Assembly: GCA_963665075.1 (NCBI GenBank)
Contig: OY762063.1
Span: 1,364,001-1,428,000, forward strand
DNA from: JAPULR01 sp963665075
GTDB lineage: Bacteria; Chloroflexota; Dehalococcoidia; Lucifugimonadales; GCA-2712585
Length of the DNA stretch: 64,000 nt
Direction of reading: 5' to 3'
In this document: piece by piece, positions 1 to 7,657 of the stretch
Layout: every line of letters starts with the position of its first letter
How positions within the stretch are numbered: the stretch's first letter is position 1
The notes under the pieces: model-generated
The model's database searches: none
What the model was told of the DNA's origin: nothing
What the model saw: only the letters and a program-made list of their open reading frames with translations
Made by a program: the position numbers and the translations under genes

Positions 1-765
1 GAAGGTTGGCGTCTCCTCACCGGCCTCGACGCCAACAAGGACCAGTCCTACGTCCTCTTCGGCATGAACCAGAACCAGCTCTCCCAGACCCTCATGCCCG
101 TCGGCTTCTACCCCAAGGACGAAATTCGCCGCATGGCCGCCGACGCCGGATTCCCCAACGCCCACAAGCCCGACAGCCAGGAGATTTGCTTCATCCCCCT
201 CGGCGACTACCGCAGCTTCCTCCGGACGCGCGTCACCCCCAAGCCGGGCCGCCTCATAAACAGCAACGGCGAGACGATGGGCGCCCACCGCGGCATCGAG
301 TTCTACACCGTCGGGCAGCGCCGCGGCCTCGGCATCACCTCCCCCAACCCCCTCTACGTCACCCACATCGACCCGGACAGCGGCGACATCACCATCGGCC
401 CCGAAGCCGAACTCTACCGCGACGGCCTCTGGGCCTCCAACGTCAACTACATTCTGGATGAGCCGCCCGCTCCCGGCACAGAGGTCTCCGTGAAGATTCG
501 CTACAAGTCCACCCAGACGCCTGCCCGCCTCTACCCGGATGGCAGCGACGCCCTCCTCCGCTTTGACGAACCCCAGCGCGCCGTCACCCCCGGCCAGGCC
601 GTCGTCTTCTACCAGGACGACGAGGTTATCGGCGGAGGCCGCATCTCCCTGCCTCCAAAGCCTGATTCCCGGATACCCGTAGGGGCGATTGGCGAATCGC
701 CCGCCTCCACCGGCGCCGCAACCCTCTCTCTGGACGGCGGATTTGGGGCCAATGCCCTCCCTTGA
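1..765 (+). CDS. mnmA: tRNA-specific 2-thiouridylase MnmA (5' truncated by window edge)
   Basis: Transfers sulfur to U34 of tRNA Lys/Glu/Gln in the cytoplasm. The frame is open from base 1, so the N-terminal ATP pyrophosphatase half lies outside the window. The visible part has the KDQSY signature, the catalytic-cysteine segment DSQEICFIPLGDY and the C-terminal beta-barrel with VGQRRGLG. The family normally ends near VIGGGRI; here about 35 further residues follow, and they run through a palindrome at 683-702 that resembles the intergenic repeats, so the tail is probably repeat-derived. The stop overlaps the start of rnhB by 14 bases. Function is secure from the motifs; only the 3' two-thirds can be judged. 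Confidence 0.93.
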   Translation, partial: EGWRLLTGLDANKDQSYVLFGMNQNQLSQTLMPVGFYPKDEIRRMAADAGFPNAHKPDSQEICFIPLGDYRSFLRTRVTPKPGRLINSNGETMGAHRGIEFYTVGQRRGLGITSPNPLYVTHIDPDSGDITIGPEAELYRDGLWASNVNYILDEPPAPGTEVSVKIRYKSTQTPARLYPDGSDALLRFDEPQRAVTPGQAVVFYQDDEVIGGGRISLPPKPDSRIPVGAIGESPASTGAATLSLDGGFGANALP

Positions 766-1414
766 CCTGGAGCGCAACCTCCACCGCGCCGGCCTGACCC
801 TGATAGCCGGCGTGGACGAAGTCGGACGCGGCGCCCTCGCAGGCCCCGTCATGGCCGGCGCCGTCATCCTCCCCCCCGCCCTCGACCCCGCGGCTCAGTG
901 GTTGGACGGAATCGACGACAGCAAGAAGCTCACCCCACAGCAGCGCGAACGCGCCGACAAGGACATCCGCAAACACGCCCTCGCCGTCTCCATCGGCGCC
1001 GCCGGCCCCGAGGAAATCGACCAACACGGCATCGTCGCCGCCACCCGCCTGGCAATGGTCAGAGCCGTCGACGGACTCGATCCGAAACCCCAACACCTCC
1101 TCGTAGACTACCTCACCCTCGACGAATCCGGCCTCCCCGTAACCCCCGTCACCCGCGGCGACGGCATCAGCCACTCCATCGCCGCCGCCGCCATCGCCGC
1201 CAAGGTCGAACGCGACCGCCTCATGTCCGACATGGACGCCCGCTGGCCCGGCTACGATTTCCACAAACACAAGGGCTACGCCAGCCTCTTCCATCGCCAG
1301 CAGCTTCAACGCCTCGGCCCGACGCCCATCCACCGCCACACCTTCGCCCCCGTCCGGAGGGCCTCCCTATACCATCCAAACCCCAAGCCATGCCTTCATC
1401 CCAAACCCGTCTAG
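752..1414 (+). CDS. rnhB: Ribonuclease HII
   Basis: Cleaves the RNA strand of RNA/DNA hybrids and removes single ribonucleotides from DNA. The type 2 RNase H motif DEVGRG lies about 20 residues in, followed by DDSKKLT, the LLVDYL acidic strand and the SIAAAAIAAKVERDR helix. At 220 aa it has normal length. An upstream ATG at 689 is in frame but lies inside the palindrome in mnmA; the ATG at 752 (MPSLDLERNL) gives the usual family start. It is translationally coupled to mnmA upstream and overlaps the YraN-like gene downstream by 25 bases. Confidence 0.93.
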   Translation: MPSLDLERNLHRAGLTLIAGVDEVGRGALAGPVMAGAVILPPALDPAAQWLDGIDDSKKLTPQQRERADKDIRKHALAVSIGAAGPEEIDQHGIVAATRLAMVRAVDGLDPKPQHLLVDYLTLDESGLPVTPVTRGDGISHSIAAAAIAAKVERDRLMSDMDARWPGYDFHKHKGYASLFHRQQLQRLGPTPIHRHTFAPVRRASLYHPNPKPCLHPKPV

Positions 1415-1767
1415 GAAGTTTGGGCGAAAGGCTGGCCCGCCAGCGACTCCTCCGCCTCGGCTGCCGCATCCTCCACGCCAACTACCGCTCCCAGTGGGGC
1501 GAGGTGGACATCATCGCCCAACACAAGAACGTCATCCTCTTCGTCGAAGTGAAGACCCGCCGCTCCACGTCCTTCGGCGTCCCCGAAGAAGCCATCACCC
1601 CCGCAAAGACTGAAAAACTCATCGCCACCGCCGAGACCTATCTCGACGAGCACAACCTGTCCGACAATCACTGGCGCATCGACCTGATCTCCGTCGAAAT
1701 CGACAGAACGGGCCGCGTCCTCCCTCTCCGTCACCTCGAAAACGCCATCGACCACCCCGACTCCTGA
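1390..1767 (+). CDS. YraN/UPF0102 family endonuclease-like protein
   Basis: A 125-aa protein of the UPF0102 (YraN) family, a small PD-(D/E)XK nuclease-fold protein often found beside rnhB. Visible signatures are LGERLARQRLLRLG near the N terminus, then WGEVDII and FVEVKTRRS, which carry the D and ExK of the nuclease fold. The ATG at 1390 gives the usual start; longer frames run through rnhB in the wrong frame. The cellular role of this family is not firmly known; linkage to rnhB suggests DNA or RNA processing. Confidence 0.88.
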   Translation: MPSSQTRLGSLGERLARQRLLRLGCRILHANYRSQWGEVDIIAQHKNVILFVEVKTRRSTSFGVPEEAITPAKTEKLIATAETYLDEHNLSDNHWRIDLISVEIDRTGRVLPLRHLENAIDHPDS

Positions 1768-1978
1768 CCCGCCCCAACCCAACCTATGCTAAAATACCCC
1801 ACTCAAGGAGCAAGCAGCCATGAACCCCACCATCCTCCCGTCATTCCCGCGAAGGCGGGAATCCAGTGCAAGCCTCATCCCCTCATGATGCCCCCACTAC
1901 CCTTATCATGACCCCTCACTCCGCTCATCCTGAGCTTGTCGAAGGATGCCCCCAATCCAAACCCACAACCCACCTGCA
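1768..1978. repeat. Intergenic gap with interspersed palindrome and family-2 repeat fragment
   Basis: The gap before thiE holds a family-1 palindrome at 1839-1865 (CGTCATTCCCGCG ... CGGGAATCCA) and a family-2 fragment (CTGAGCTTGTCGAAGGATG) ending near 1946. Before them is an AAGGAG-type ribosome binding site followed by ATG at 1820, whose frame runs into the palindrome and ends after 22 codons. This looks like a former gene start cut off by the repeat. Confidence 0.6.
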
Positions 1979-2959
1979 ATGACTCAATCCAACCTCCTCC
2001 GCCTCCACATAACCTCCCTCCAACGCTCCTGCATAGCCCTCAGCAACGCCGCCGAACGCCGCCTCCCCGACGGCGCCGCCGCCGCCAAAACCCTCTACAG
2101 CCTCGCCGGACGTCTTCCCGGCCCCATCGACCCACAGGCCGAAACGGAAACCCCCGATTCCCTCCCCCAATCCCTCGCCCTCATCCGCGGCGCCCGCGCC
2201 TCCCTCTCATACCTCACCCACGCCGGCCAGTTCAGCGACCTGGGCCTCCGCATCACCGACGCGATTCTCGCCACACTCGACACCCTTCAATCCGACTTCG
2301 GGCGCGAACTCCGCAAAGACGCCCAACGCAAAATACGCGGCCTATATGTTATTATTGACCCCCTGGTGACGGGTGACAGGCCACCGGAATACATTGCCGA
2401 GCAAGCACTGGAAGGCGGCGCAGCTATTCTTCAACTTAGAGACAAGACGCGAGACAAGGGCCTCTCAATGCCCTTGGCCCGACGCTTAACCGAACTCTGC
2501 CGGGAGAAGGACGCCGTGCTCATCATCAACGACCACGCCGACGTGGCAGCCGCCGTCGAAGCCCACGGCGTCCACGTCGGCCAGGACGACCTCCCCGTGG
2601 AATCCGCCCGGATGGTCCTCAACGACCACCAGATTGTCGGTCGCTCCAACCACCACGCCGAAGAAGCCCTCGCCTCCCAGGCCCAGGGCGCGGACTACAT
2701 CGCCGTGGGCGCCATGTACCCCACCGGCTCCAAGGACCAGCCCATCGTCGAAGGCCCGCCCCTCGTCAGCGCCGTCAAGAACGCCATAGACCTCCCCGTC
2801 GTCGCCATTGGCGGCATCACCGCCGAACGCGCCCCCGAAGTCGTAAGAAGGGGCGCCGACGCCATATGCGTCATCAGCGCCGTCGGCCTCGCCCCCAACC
2901 CCCGCGACGCCGCCGGCCGCCTCGTCGAAGCCATCATCAACGCCGGAGGCCGCGCCTGA
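1979..2959 (+). CDS. thiE: Thiamine phosphate synthase with N-terminal helical extension
   Basis: Joins hydroxymethylpyrimidine pyrophosphate and thiazole phosphate to make thiamine phosphate. The C-terminal 210 residues are a standard ThiE TIM barrel: GLYVIIDP, ILQLRDK, IINDHADVA, GVHVGQDDLP, GRSNH, YIAVGAMYPTGSK, VVAIGGI. About 125 extra residues precede it, predicted mainly helical; the position recalls ThiD2-ThiE fusions, but I see no clear ThiD2 motif. The ATG at 1979 is preferred because the in-frame ATG at 1946 lies in a repeat. The stop overlaps the translin start by one base (ATGA). Confidence 0.88.
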   Translation: MTQSNLLRLHITSLQRSCIALSNAAERRLPDGAAAAKTLYSLAGRLPGPIDPQAETETPDSLPQSLALIRGARASLSYLTHAGQFSDLGLRITDAILATLDTLQSDFGRELRKDAQRKIRGLYVIIDPLVTGDRPPEYIAEQALEGGAAILQLRDKTRDKGLSMPLARRLTELCREKDAVLIINDHADVAAAVEAHGVHVGQDDLPVESARMVLNDHQIVGRSNHHAEEALASQAQGADYIAVGAMYPTGSKDQPIVEGPPLVSAVKNAIDLPVVAIGGITAERAPEVVRRGADAICVISAVGLAPNPRDAAGRLVEAIINAGGRA

Positions 2960-3621
2960 TGCCCTCCCTCCACGCCGACTCCTTCGCCCGCCTTTCCGAC
3001 GTATCCCTCGAAGCCTTCAACCAGCGACACGACGCCCGAGAGCGCGGCCTCCGCATCTCCCGCCAGGTCATCCGACTCTCAGCCAACGCCATCCGCGCCG
3101 TCCACCGCTCCGAATTCGACCGCGCCCGCGACCTCATCGCCCAGGCGCGAGCCGACCTCCAGGAATGCGCCCCCATCCTTCAAACCAACCCTGAAATCTA
3201 TCACGCGGGCTACATGGCCGACGCCCGCAAGGAATTCAGCGAAGCCAACATCACCCTCGCCCTCCTCTCCGGTCAAGCTCTGCCCCAGCCCGAGGACATA
3301 GGCGTCGACCCCACCGCCTACCTCAAGGGACTGGGCGATGTGGCCGGCGAACTCCGCCGCTACATCCTCGACTCCCTCCGTTGGAACCGGTGGCAGCGCT
3401 GCGAGGAGGTCATGGAAGTCCTCGACGACATCTACTCCCTCCTCGCCACGATGGACTTCCCCGAAGGCGTCACGATGGGCCTCCGCCGCACCACCGACAT
3501 GGTGCGCGGCACCCTGGAGCGCACCCGAGGCGACTTCACCCTCGCCCTCAGGCAGCGCTCCCTGGAGGAGAAGCTGGCCGCCTGGACGGATAGCGGCCGG
3601 CAGCCCGCGAGCGGCGCATAA
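2959..3621 (+). CDS. Translin family protein (single-stranded nucleic-acid binding)
   Basis: A 220-aa all-helical protein matching the translin/TRAX family, known in eukaryotes as ssDNA/RNA-binding ring proteins and as the C3PO RNase, with homologues in archaea and some bacteria. Family-like segments are RERGLRISRQVIRLSANAIR, YMADARKEFSEANI, the DYxxGL-like YLKGLGDVAGELRR, and the C-terminal GLRRTTDMVRGTLERTRGD, which resembles the conserved RRxxDxxRxxxExTRGD helix. It is translationally coupled to thiE by an ATGA overlap. Its role in bacteria is not known; RNA or DNA binding is inferred from the family. Confidence 0.85.
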   Translation: MPSLHADSFARLSDVSLEAFNQRHDARERGLRISRQVIRLSANAIRAVHRSEFDRARDLIAQARADLQECAPILQTNPEIYHAGYMADARKEFSEANITLALLSGQALPQPEDIGVDPTAYLKGLGDVAGELRRYILDSLRWNRWQRCEEVMEVLDDIYSLLATMDFPEGVTMGLRRTTDMVRGTLERTRGDFTLALRQRSLEEKLAAWTDSGRQPASGA

Positions 3622-3658
3622 ACCCAATCTTCAGCAAAAGGAGCACAGTCAAAACGCA

Positions 3659-5746
3659 ATGGCAACCTTTGTAATAGCAGCGGTGGCGGGCGTAACGGCC
3701 CTTGTGGTGGCCGTTTCCCTTGCCGTTCGCGTCATGCGCGCCAACAAGGGCAACGTCGAAACCATCGCCATCGGCGCCGCCATCCAGAGCGGCGCGATGG
3801 CCTTCCTGAAGCGCGAGTATCTGGTGCTGCTGCCCTTCGTGCTGGTGGTGACCGCCGTCCTCTGGATAGTCATCGACATCATCCAGTTCGACTCCCTCGT
3901 CCCCAGAACCGCCATCGCCTACCTCGCCGGCAGCTGCACCTCCGCCCTGGCCGGATTCCTCGGCATGAACATCGCCATCCGCGCCAACACCCGCACCGCC
4001 GCCACCGCCCAGACCGGTCTCAACCCGGCCCTCCGCGTCGCCTTCAACTCCGGCGCCGTCATGGGCCTCACCGTCGTCGGCCTCGGCATTCTCGGCATCA
4101 CCATCCTCTATCTGATATTCCAGGACATCACCTACGTCGCGGGATTCGGCCTCGGCGCTTCCTCCATCGCCCTCTTCGCCAGAGTCGGCGGAGGAATCTA
4201 CACGAAGGCCGCCGACGTGGGCGCGGACCTGGTCGGAAAGGTCGAGGCGGGCATTCCCGAGGACGACCCGCGCAACCCCGCCGTCATCGCCGACAACGTC
4301 GGCGACAACGTCGGCGACGTGGCCGGGATGGGCGCCGACTTGTTCGAATCCTACGTCAGCTCCATCATCGCCGCCATCGCCCTCGCCGGCGCCGCCGTCA
4401 CCATCGTCTTCACCGGCGACTCGGCGGGGAGAACCCTTCCCTTCGACGACGACCTCGTCGTCCTGCCCCTGCTCATTGCCGCCTCCGGCATCGTCGCGTC
4501 CATCCTTGGCACTTTCCTGGTTAGAAGCAAGGAGCAGGCTTCCTTCTCGGATCTCCTCTGGTCTCTCAGAAGGGGCATCTTCGGCGCCGCAATAATCGTC
4601 GTGCTGCTATCCCTCGGCGCCGTGATATGGCTGGACATTCCCCTCCAATGGAACGCCTTCGGCGCCATCGTCGCCGGGCTGGTCGCCGGAGTGATTATCG
4701 GCTACTTCACGGAGAGATATACCTCCTACGACTATCGCCCCACCAGGGACGTAGCCGAGGCCAGTCAGACGGGCTACGCCACCGTCATAATCTACGGCCT
4801 CGCTACCGGCATGTGGAGCGCCCTCATCCCCGTGCTCACCGTCTGCGGCGCGATAATCGTAGCCTTCGAGTTGTACAGCTTCTACGGCGTCGCCCTCGCC
4901 GGCGTCGGCATGCTCTCCACCCTCGGCATCACCCTCGCCACCGACGCCTACGGCCCCGTGGCCGACAACGCCGGCGGCATCGCCGAGCAGGCCCACCTGG
5001 CCCCCGAAGTCCGACAGCGCACCGACGCCCTGGACGCCCTCGGCAACACCACCGCCGCCACCGGCAAGGGCTTCGCCATCGGCTCCGCCACCCTCACCGC
5101 CCTGGCGCTCATGGCCACCTACGCCATCGCCGCCAACCTCTTCGAAGGCGGCGACGAAAACCGCCTCCTGCTGAACCTGCTGGACCACCGCACCCTCGTC
5201 GGTCTGCTGATAGGCGGCCTGCTCCCCTTCATCTTCTCCGCGCTGACCATGCGAGCCGTCGGACGCGCCGCCGACACCATCGTCCGCGAAGTCCGACGCC
5301 AGTTCCGCGAGATTCCCGGCATTATGACCGGCGAACGCCAGCCCGACTACGTCCGATGCGTGGACATCAGCACCCGCGGCGCCCTGCTTGCGATGATTGC
5401 CCCCGGCGTCATGGCTATCATGGTGCCCATCGCCACCGGCTTCATCCTTGGCAAGGACGCCCTCGGCGGCCTGCTCATCGGCGCCGTTTCCGCCGGATTC
5501 CTGCTGGCGATTACGATGGCCAACGCGGGCGGCATCTGGGACAACGCCAAGAAGTACATCGAGTTGGGCAACTTCGGCGGCAAGGGTTCCGACGCTCACA
5601 AGGCCGCCGTTGTCGGCGACACCGTCGGAGACCCCTTCAAGGACACCTCCGGCCCGTCGCTGAATATTCTGTTGAAGCTCATGGCCATCGTCGCCCTCAT
5701 CTTCGCGCCCGTCCTCAAAGACGCCACCCCCCTAATCGGCGGCTAA
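3659..5746 (+). CDS. hppA: Membrane ion-translocating pyrophosphatase (K+-dependent type)
   Basis: Couples hydrolysis of pyrophosphate to H+ and/or Na+ pumping across the membrane. The 695-aa protein has about 16 predicted membrane segments. The catalytic loop GGGIYTKAADVGADLVGKVE, the DNVGDNVGDVAGMGADLFES segment and the C-terminal VVGDTVGDPFKDTSGPS are intact. GNTTAATGKG has Ala where K+-independent enzymes have Lys, so the K+-dependent class is inferred; the pumped ion cannot be decided by eye. The ATG at 3659 follows AAAAGGAG; a longer open frame upstream merely runs across the translin gene. Confidence 0.96.
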   Translation: MATFVIAAVAGVTALVVAVSLAVRVMRANKGNVETIAIGAAIQSGAMAFLKREYLVLLPFVLVVTAVLWIVIDIIQFDSLVPRTAIAYLAGSCTSALAGFLGMNIAIRANTRTAATAQTGLNPALRVAFNSGAVMGLTVVGLGILGITILYLIFQDITYVAGFGLGASSIALFARVGGGIYTKAADVGADLVGKVEAGIPEDDPRNPAVIADNVGDNVGDVAGMGADLFESYVSSIIAAIALAGAAVTIVFTGDSAGRTLPFDDDLVVLPLLIAASGIVASILGTFLVRSKEQASFSDLLWSLRRGIFGAAIIVVLLSLGAVIWLDIPLQWNAFGAIVAGLVAGVIIGYFTERYTSYDYRPTRDVAEASQTGYATVIIYGLATGMWSALIPVLTVCGAIIVAFELYSFYGVALAGVGMLSTLGITLATDAYGPVADNAGGIAEQAHLAPEVRQRTDALDALGNTTAATGKGFAIGSATLTALALMATYAIAANLFEGGDENRLLLNLLDHRTLVGLLIGGLLPFIFSALTMRAVGRAADTIVREVRRQFREIPGIMTGERQPDYVRCVDISTRGALLAMIAPGVMAIMVPIATGFILGKDALGGLLIGAVSAGFLLAITMANAGGIWDNAKKYIELGNFGGKGSDAHKAAVVGDTVGDPFKDTSGPSLNILLKLMAIVALIFAPVLKDATPLIGG

Positions 5747-6093
5747 GACGAACCCATCTCAACCCGTCATTCCCGCGTAGGCGGGAATCCATCTTCTCCC
5801 TTCCCCCCTGACGGGGGAAGGTTGGGATGGGGGTGATTCCCCCGCTCACCCTGATTATCCCTGTAGGGGCGACCGGCCGGTCGCCCCTACAATCCCGCCG
5901 CCAACCCACCCACTCCCCCATTCCCGCGCCCCCTTCGCCATTCCCGCGCAGGCGGGAATCCAGGGGCGGAACGGCTGCGGGGCGGCCTTTCCCGCTCACC
6001 CTGAGCTTGTCGAAGGGTCGAGCGGTGGGTGGAGGATGAAGGTGAACACGCCAACGCCCAAAGATGTATAATATCCCCAAACTGCCAACCCCC
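5747..6093. repeat. Repeat-filled gap between hppA and tRNA-Gly
   Basis: No gene is seen. In order the gap holds a family-1 palindrome (5765-5791), a family-3 stretch (dispersed GGGGGAAGGTTGGGATGGGG), a family-4 palindrome at 5862-5891 (GTAGGGGCGACC and its exact complement), another family-1 copy near 5938-5962 and a family-2 copy (CTGAGCTTGTCGAAGGGTC) near 5998-6020. Confidence 0.75.
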
Positions 6094-6167
6094 GCGGGCG
6101 TAGCTCAATGGTAGAGCCCCAGCCTTCCAAGCTGGTTATGTGGGTTCGATTCCCATCGCCCGCTCCA
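6094..6167 (+). tRNA. tRNA-Gly (anticodon TCC), CCA encoded
   Basis: A full cloverleaf can be folded. The acceptor GCGGGCG pairs with CGCCCGC, the D arm contains AGCTCAATGGTAGAG, the anticodon stem CCAGC/GCTGG encloses loop CTTCCAA with anticodon TCC, and the T arm has GGTTCGATTCC. The 3' CCA (6165-6167) is encoded. It stands alone between repeat clusters. Confidence 0.95.
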
Positions 6168-6182
6168 CCAACTCCCTCATTC

Positions 6183-6235
6183 CCGCCACCCCCTCCGTCA
6201 TTCCCGCGCAGGCGGGAATCCATCTTCTCCCATCC
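6183..6235. repeat. Family-1 palindrome downstream of tRNA-Gly
   Basis: One full copy of the common interspersed palindrome (CGTCATTCCCGCG ... GCGGGAATCCA) near 6198-6224, with a partial left half before it. Confidence 0.75.
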
Positions 6236-6249
6236 TCTACAGAGCCAAA

Positions 6250-6345
6250 ATGACCAGATACATCTTCCTCATAGCCGCCATCCTCCTGGCCCTGCTCTTC
6301 CTCACCGCCCTCCTCACCTGCCGGATGCGCGGCTTCCCCTTCTAG
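6250..6345 (+). CDS. Possible small single-span membrane peptide (31 aa)
   Basis: An ATG frame of 31 codons whose first 24 residues are almost entirely hydrophobic (TRYIFLIAAILLALLFLTAL), followed by a short basic tail. It ends 16 bases before the alpha/beta hydrolase start, so it could be co-transcribed with it. No good ribosome binding site is seen. It may be real or a chance frame in C-rich DNA. Confidence 0.35.
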   Translation: MTRYIFLIAAILLALLFLTALLTCRMRGFPF

Positions 6346-6361
6346 CCCAAACCCCACTCCC

Positions 6362-7225
6362 ATGACAGAACCCCGTCCCAAGGAAAAATACGCCAACGTC
6401 AACGGCCTCCGGTTCCACTTCCGCGACTGGGGCGGACGCGGCTGCCCCATGCTCCTCCTCCACGGCCTCGCCTCTCACTGCGGCATCTGGGACCTGGTTG
6501 CGCCCATCCTCGCCCGACGCGCCCGCGTAATCGCCCTCGACCTGCGCGGTCACGGCGCCAGCGCCAAGCCCGACTCCGGCTACGACTTCGACACCGTCGC
6601 GAAGGACGTCATCGGCTTCTGCCGCGTCGTCGGCCTACGCAGCCCCCTGGTCGCCGGCCACTCCTGGGGCGGCAACGTCGCCGTGCATCTCGCCGCCAAC
6701 TACCCCGCCCAATTCTCCCGCCTCGTCATGGTCGACGGCGGCTGCATCGAACCCTCAGCCCTCCCCGGCAGGACCTGGGAAAAGGCGCGGCAGGAACTTG
6801 CCCCGCCCAACTTCGGCAATGTCACGCTTGAACAGATTGTGGCCCGCATAAAGGGGGGAAGCCTCGCCCCCTACATGACCCCCGCCATCGAGAAGATTCT
6901 CGCCGCCAACTTCCACGTCACCCCCGAAGGCTTTGCCCGCCCCAACCTCAGCCGCGACAACCACATGCAAGTCGTCCGCGCCCTGTGGGAACACAAACCA
7001 TCGCAGCTATTCCCCCGCGTCCGATGCCCCGCCCTCATCCTTCCCGCCCGCAAGGACGCCCCCGACCCAACGAGAACCCGCCAGCAGGAACGCCTCGTGT
7101 CCCGCGCCGAAAGCCTCCTCCCCAACGCCCGCGTCGTCTGGCTCGAAGACTCCATCCACGACGTACCCCTCCAACGCCCCCGCCGCGTCGCCCAACTCCT
7201 CCTGAACTTCGCCCACTCCCCCTGA
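6362..7225 (+). CDS. Alpha/beta hydrolase
   Basis: A 287-aa serine hydrolase of the alpha/beta-hydrolase fold. Visible features are the oxyanion-hole segment LLLHGLASH, the DLRGHGAS strand-loop typical of esterases and haloperoxidase-like members, the nucleophile elbow GHSWGG near residue 100, and a C-terminal SIHDVP that supplies the catalytic His. An acid residue probably lies in the LILPARKDAPD region. The substrate cannot be told from sequence. No linked pathway genes were found; the next gene is separated by a repeat cluster and a promoter. Confidence 0.85.
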   Translation: MTEPRPKEKYANVNGLRFHFRDWGGRGCPMLLLHGLASHCGIWDLVAPILARRARVIALDLRGHGASAKPDSGYDFDTVAKDVIGFCRVVGLRSPLVAGHSWGGNVAVHLAANYPAQFSRLVMVDGGCIEPSALPGRTWEKARQELAPPNFGNVTLEQIVARIKGGSLAPYMTPAIEKILAANFHVTPEGFARPNLSRDNHMQVVRALWEHKPSQLFPRVRCPALILPARKDAPDPTRTRQQERLVSRAESLLPNARVVWLEDSIHDVPLQRPRRVAQLLLNFAHSP

Positions 7226-7400
7226 ACCCCATCCCTCTTGATCCATACCCCCACATATCCGTCATTCCGGCCACCCACTCGTCATTCCGGCGAAAGCCGG
7301 AATCCAGTCCCCTCTTAGTCCCTTCCCCCGTCCTGGGAGAAGGTTAGGATGAGGGTATCCCCGCTCACCCTGAGCCTGTCGAAGGGTCGAGCGTCCCCAA
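7226..7400. repeat. Repeat cluster between hydrolase and korA promoter
   Basis: Contains an imperfect family-1 copy of the CCGGCGAAAGCCGG variant near 7280-7306, a family-3 stretch near 7320-7350 and a family-2 copy (CTGAGCCTGTCGAAGGGTC) near 7370-7390. Confidence 0.7.
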
Positions 7401-7427
7401 ATTCCCCCAACCACCCACCCCATCTGT

Positions 7428-7456
7428 TTGACACCCCATAACGCCACTGATATATT
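7428..7456 (+). promoter_or_regulatory. Sigma70-type promoter for korAB
   Basis: TTGACA at 7428-7433, a 17-base spacer and TATATT at 7451-7456. Transcription would start near 7463, giving a leader of about 195 bases before korA. Confidence 0.65.
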
Positions 7457-7462
7457 TAATAA

Positions 7463-7657
7463 CCGCCCTCGAAGGCGGCGCGTCCCAACAAAAAATGCCA
7501 ACCCGCCCGACGCCAAAGTTGCCCCCCAGGGCGAGAGCACGAAAGTAGACGGCACGACAACCCCAAGCAACCACCCAGCCGAAGCAGCGCAAACCCCCGT
7601 CGCAGTCGCGGCGGCTTTTTTCGCGGCGCCAACATCCTCACATATCTGGAGAAAACC
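7463..7657 (+). promoter_or_regulatory. Structured korA leader with possible attenuator
   Basis: The leader between the promoter and korA has an early hairpin (CCGCC/GGCGG near 7473-7488), a possible 17-codon open frame starting with ATG at 7495, and a terminator-like hairpin with U-run at 7597-7621. The layout resembles transcription attenuation, but no known riboswitch consensus is recognised. Confidence 0.4.
7597..7621 (+). terminator. Terminator-like hairpin in korA leader
   Basis: CCGTCGC (7597-7603) pairs with GCGGCGG (7608-7614, one G-U pair) across a 4-base loop, followed by C and six T. It lies upstream of korA, inside the predicted leader, so it could act as an attenuator. Confidence 0.5.

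Noticed and set aside
626..1339. Long minus-strand frame opposite mnmA/rnhB (Gly/Val/Asp-rich)
   Set aside because: Shadow of C-rich codons on the plus strand; no motif and overlaps two well-supported genes. The same applies to other long antisense frames, for example at 4607, 8288, 15350 and 55662.
7463..7620. Known riboswitch (TPP, cobalamin, glycine) in the korA leader
   Set aside because: No conserved core sequence of these classes could be found by eye.
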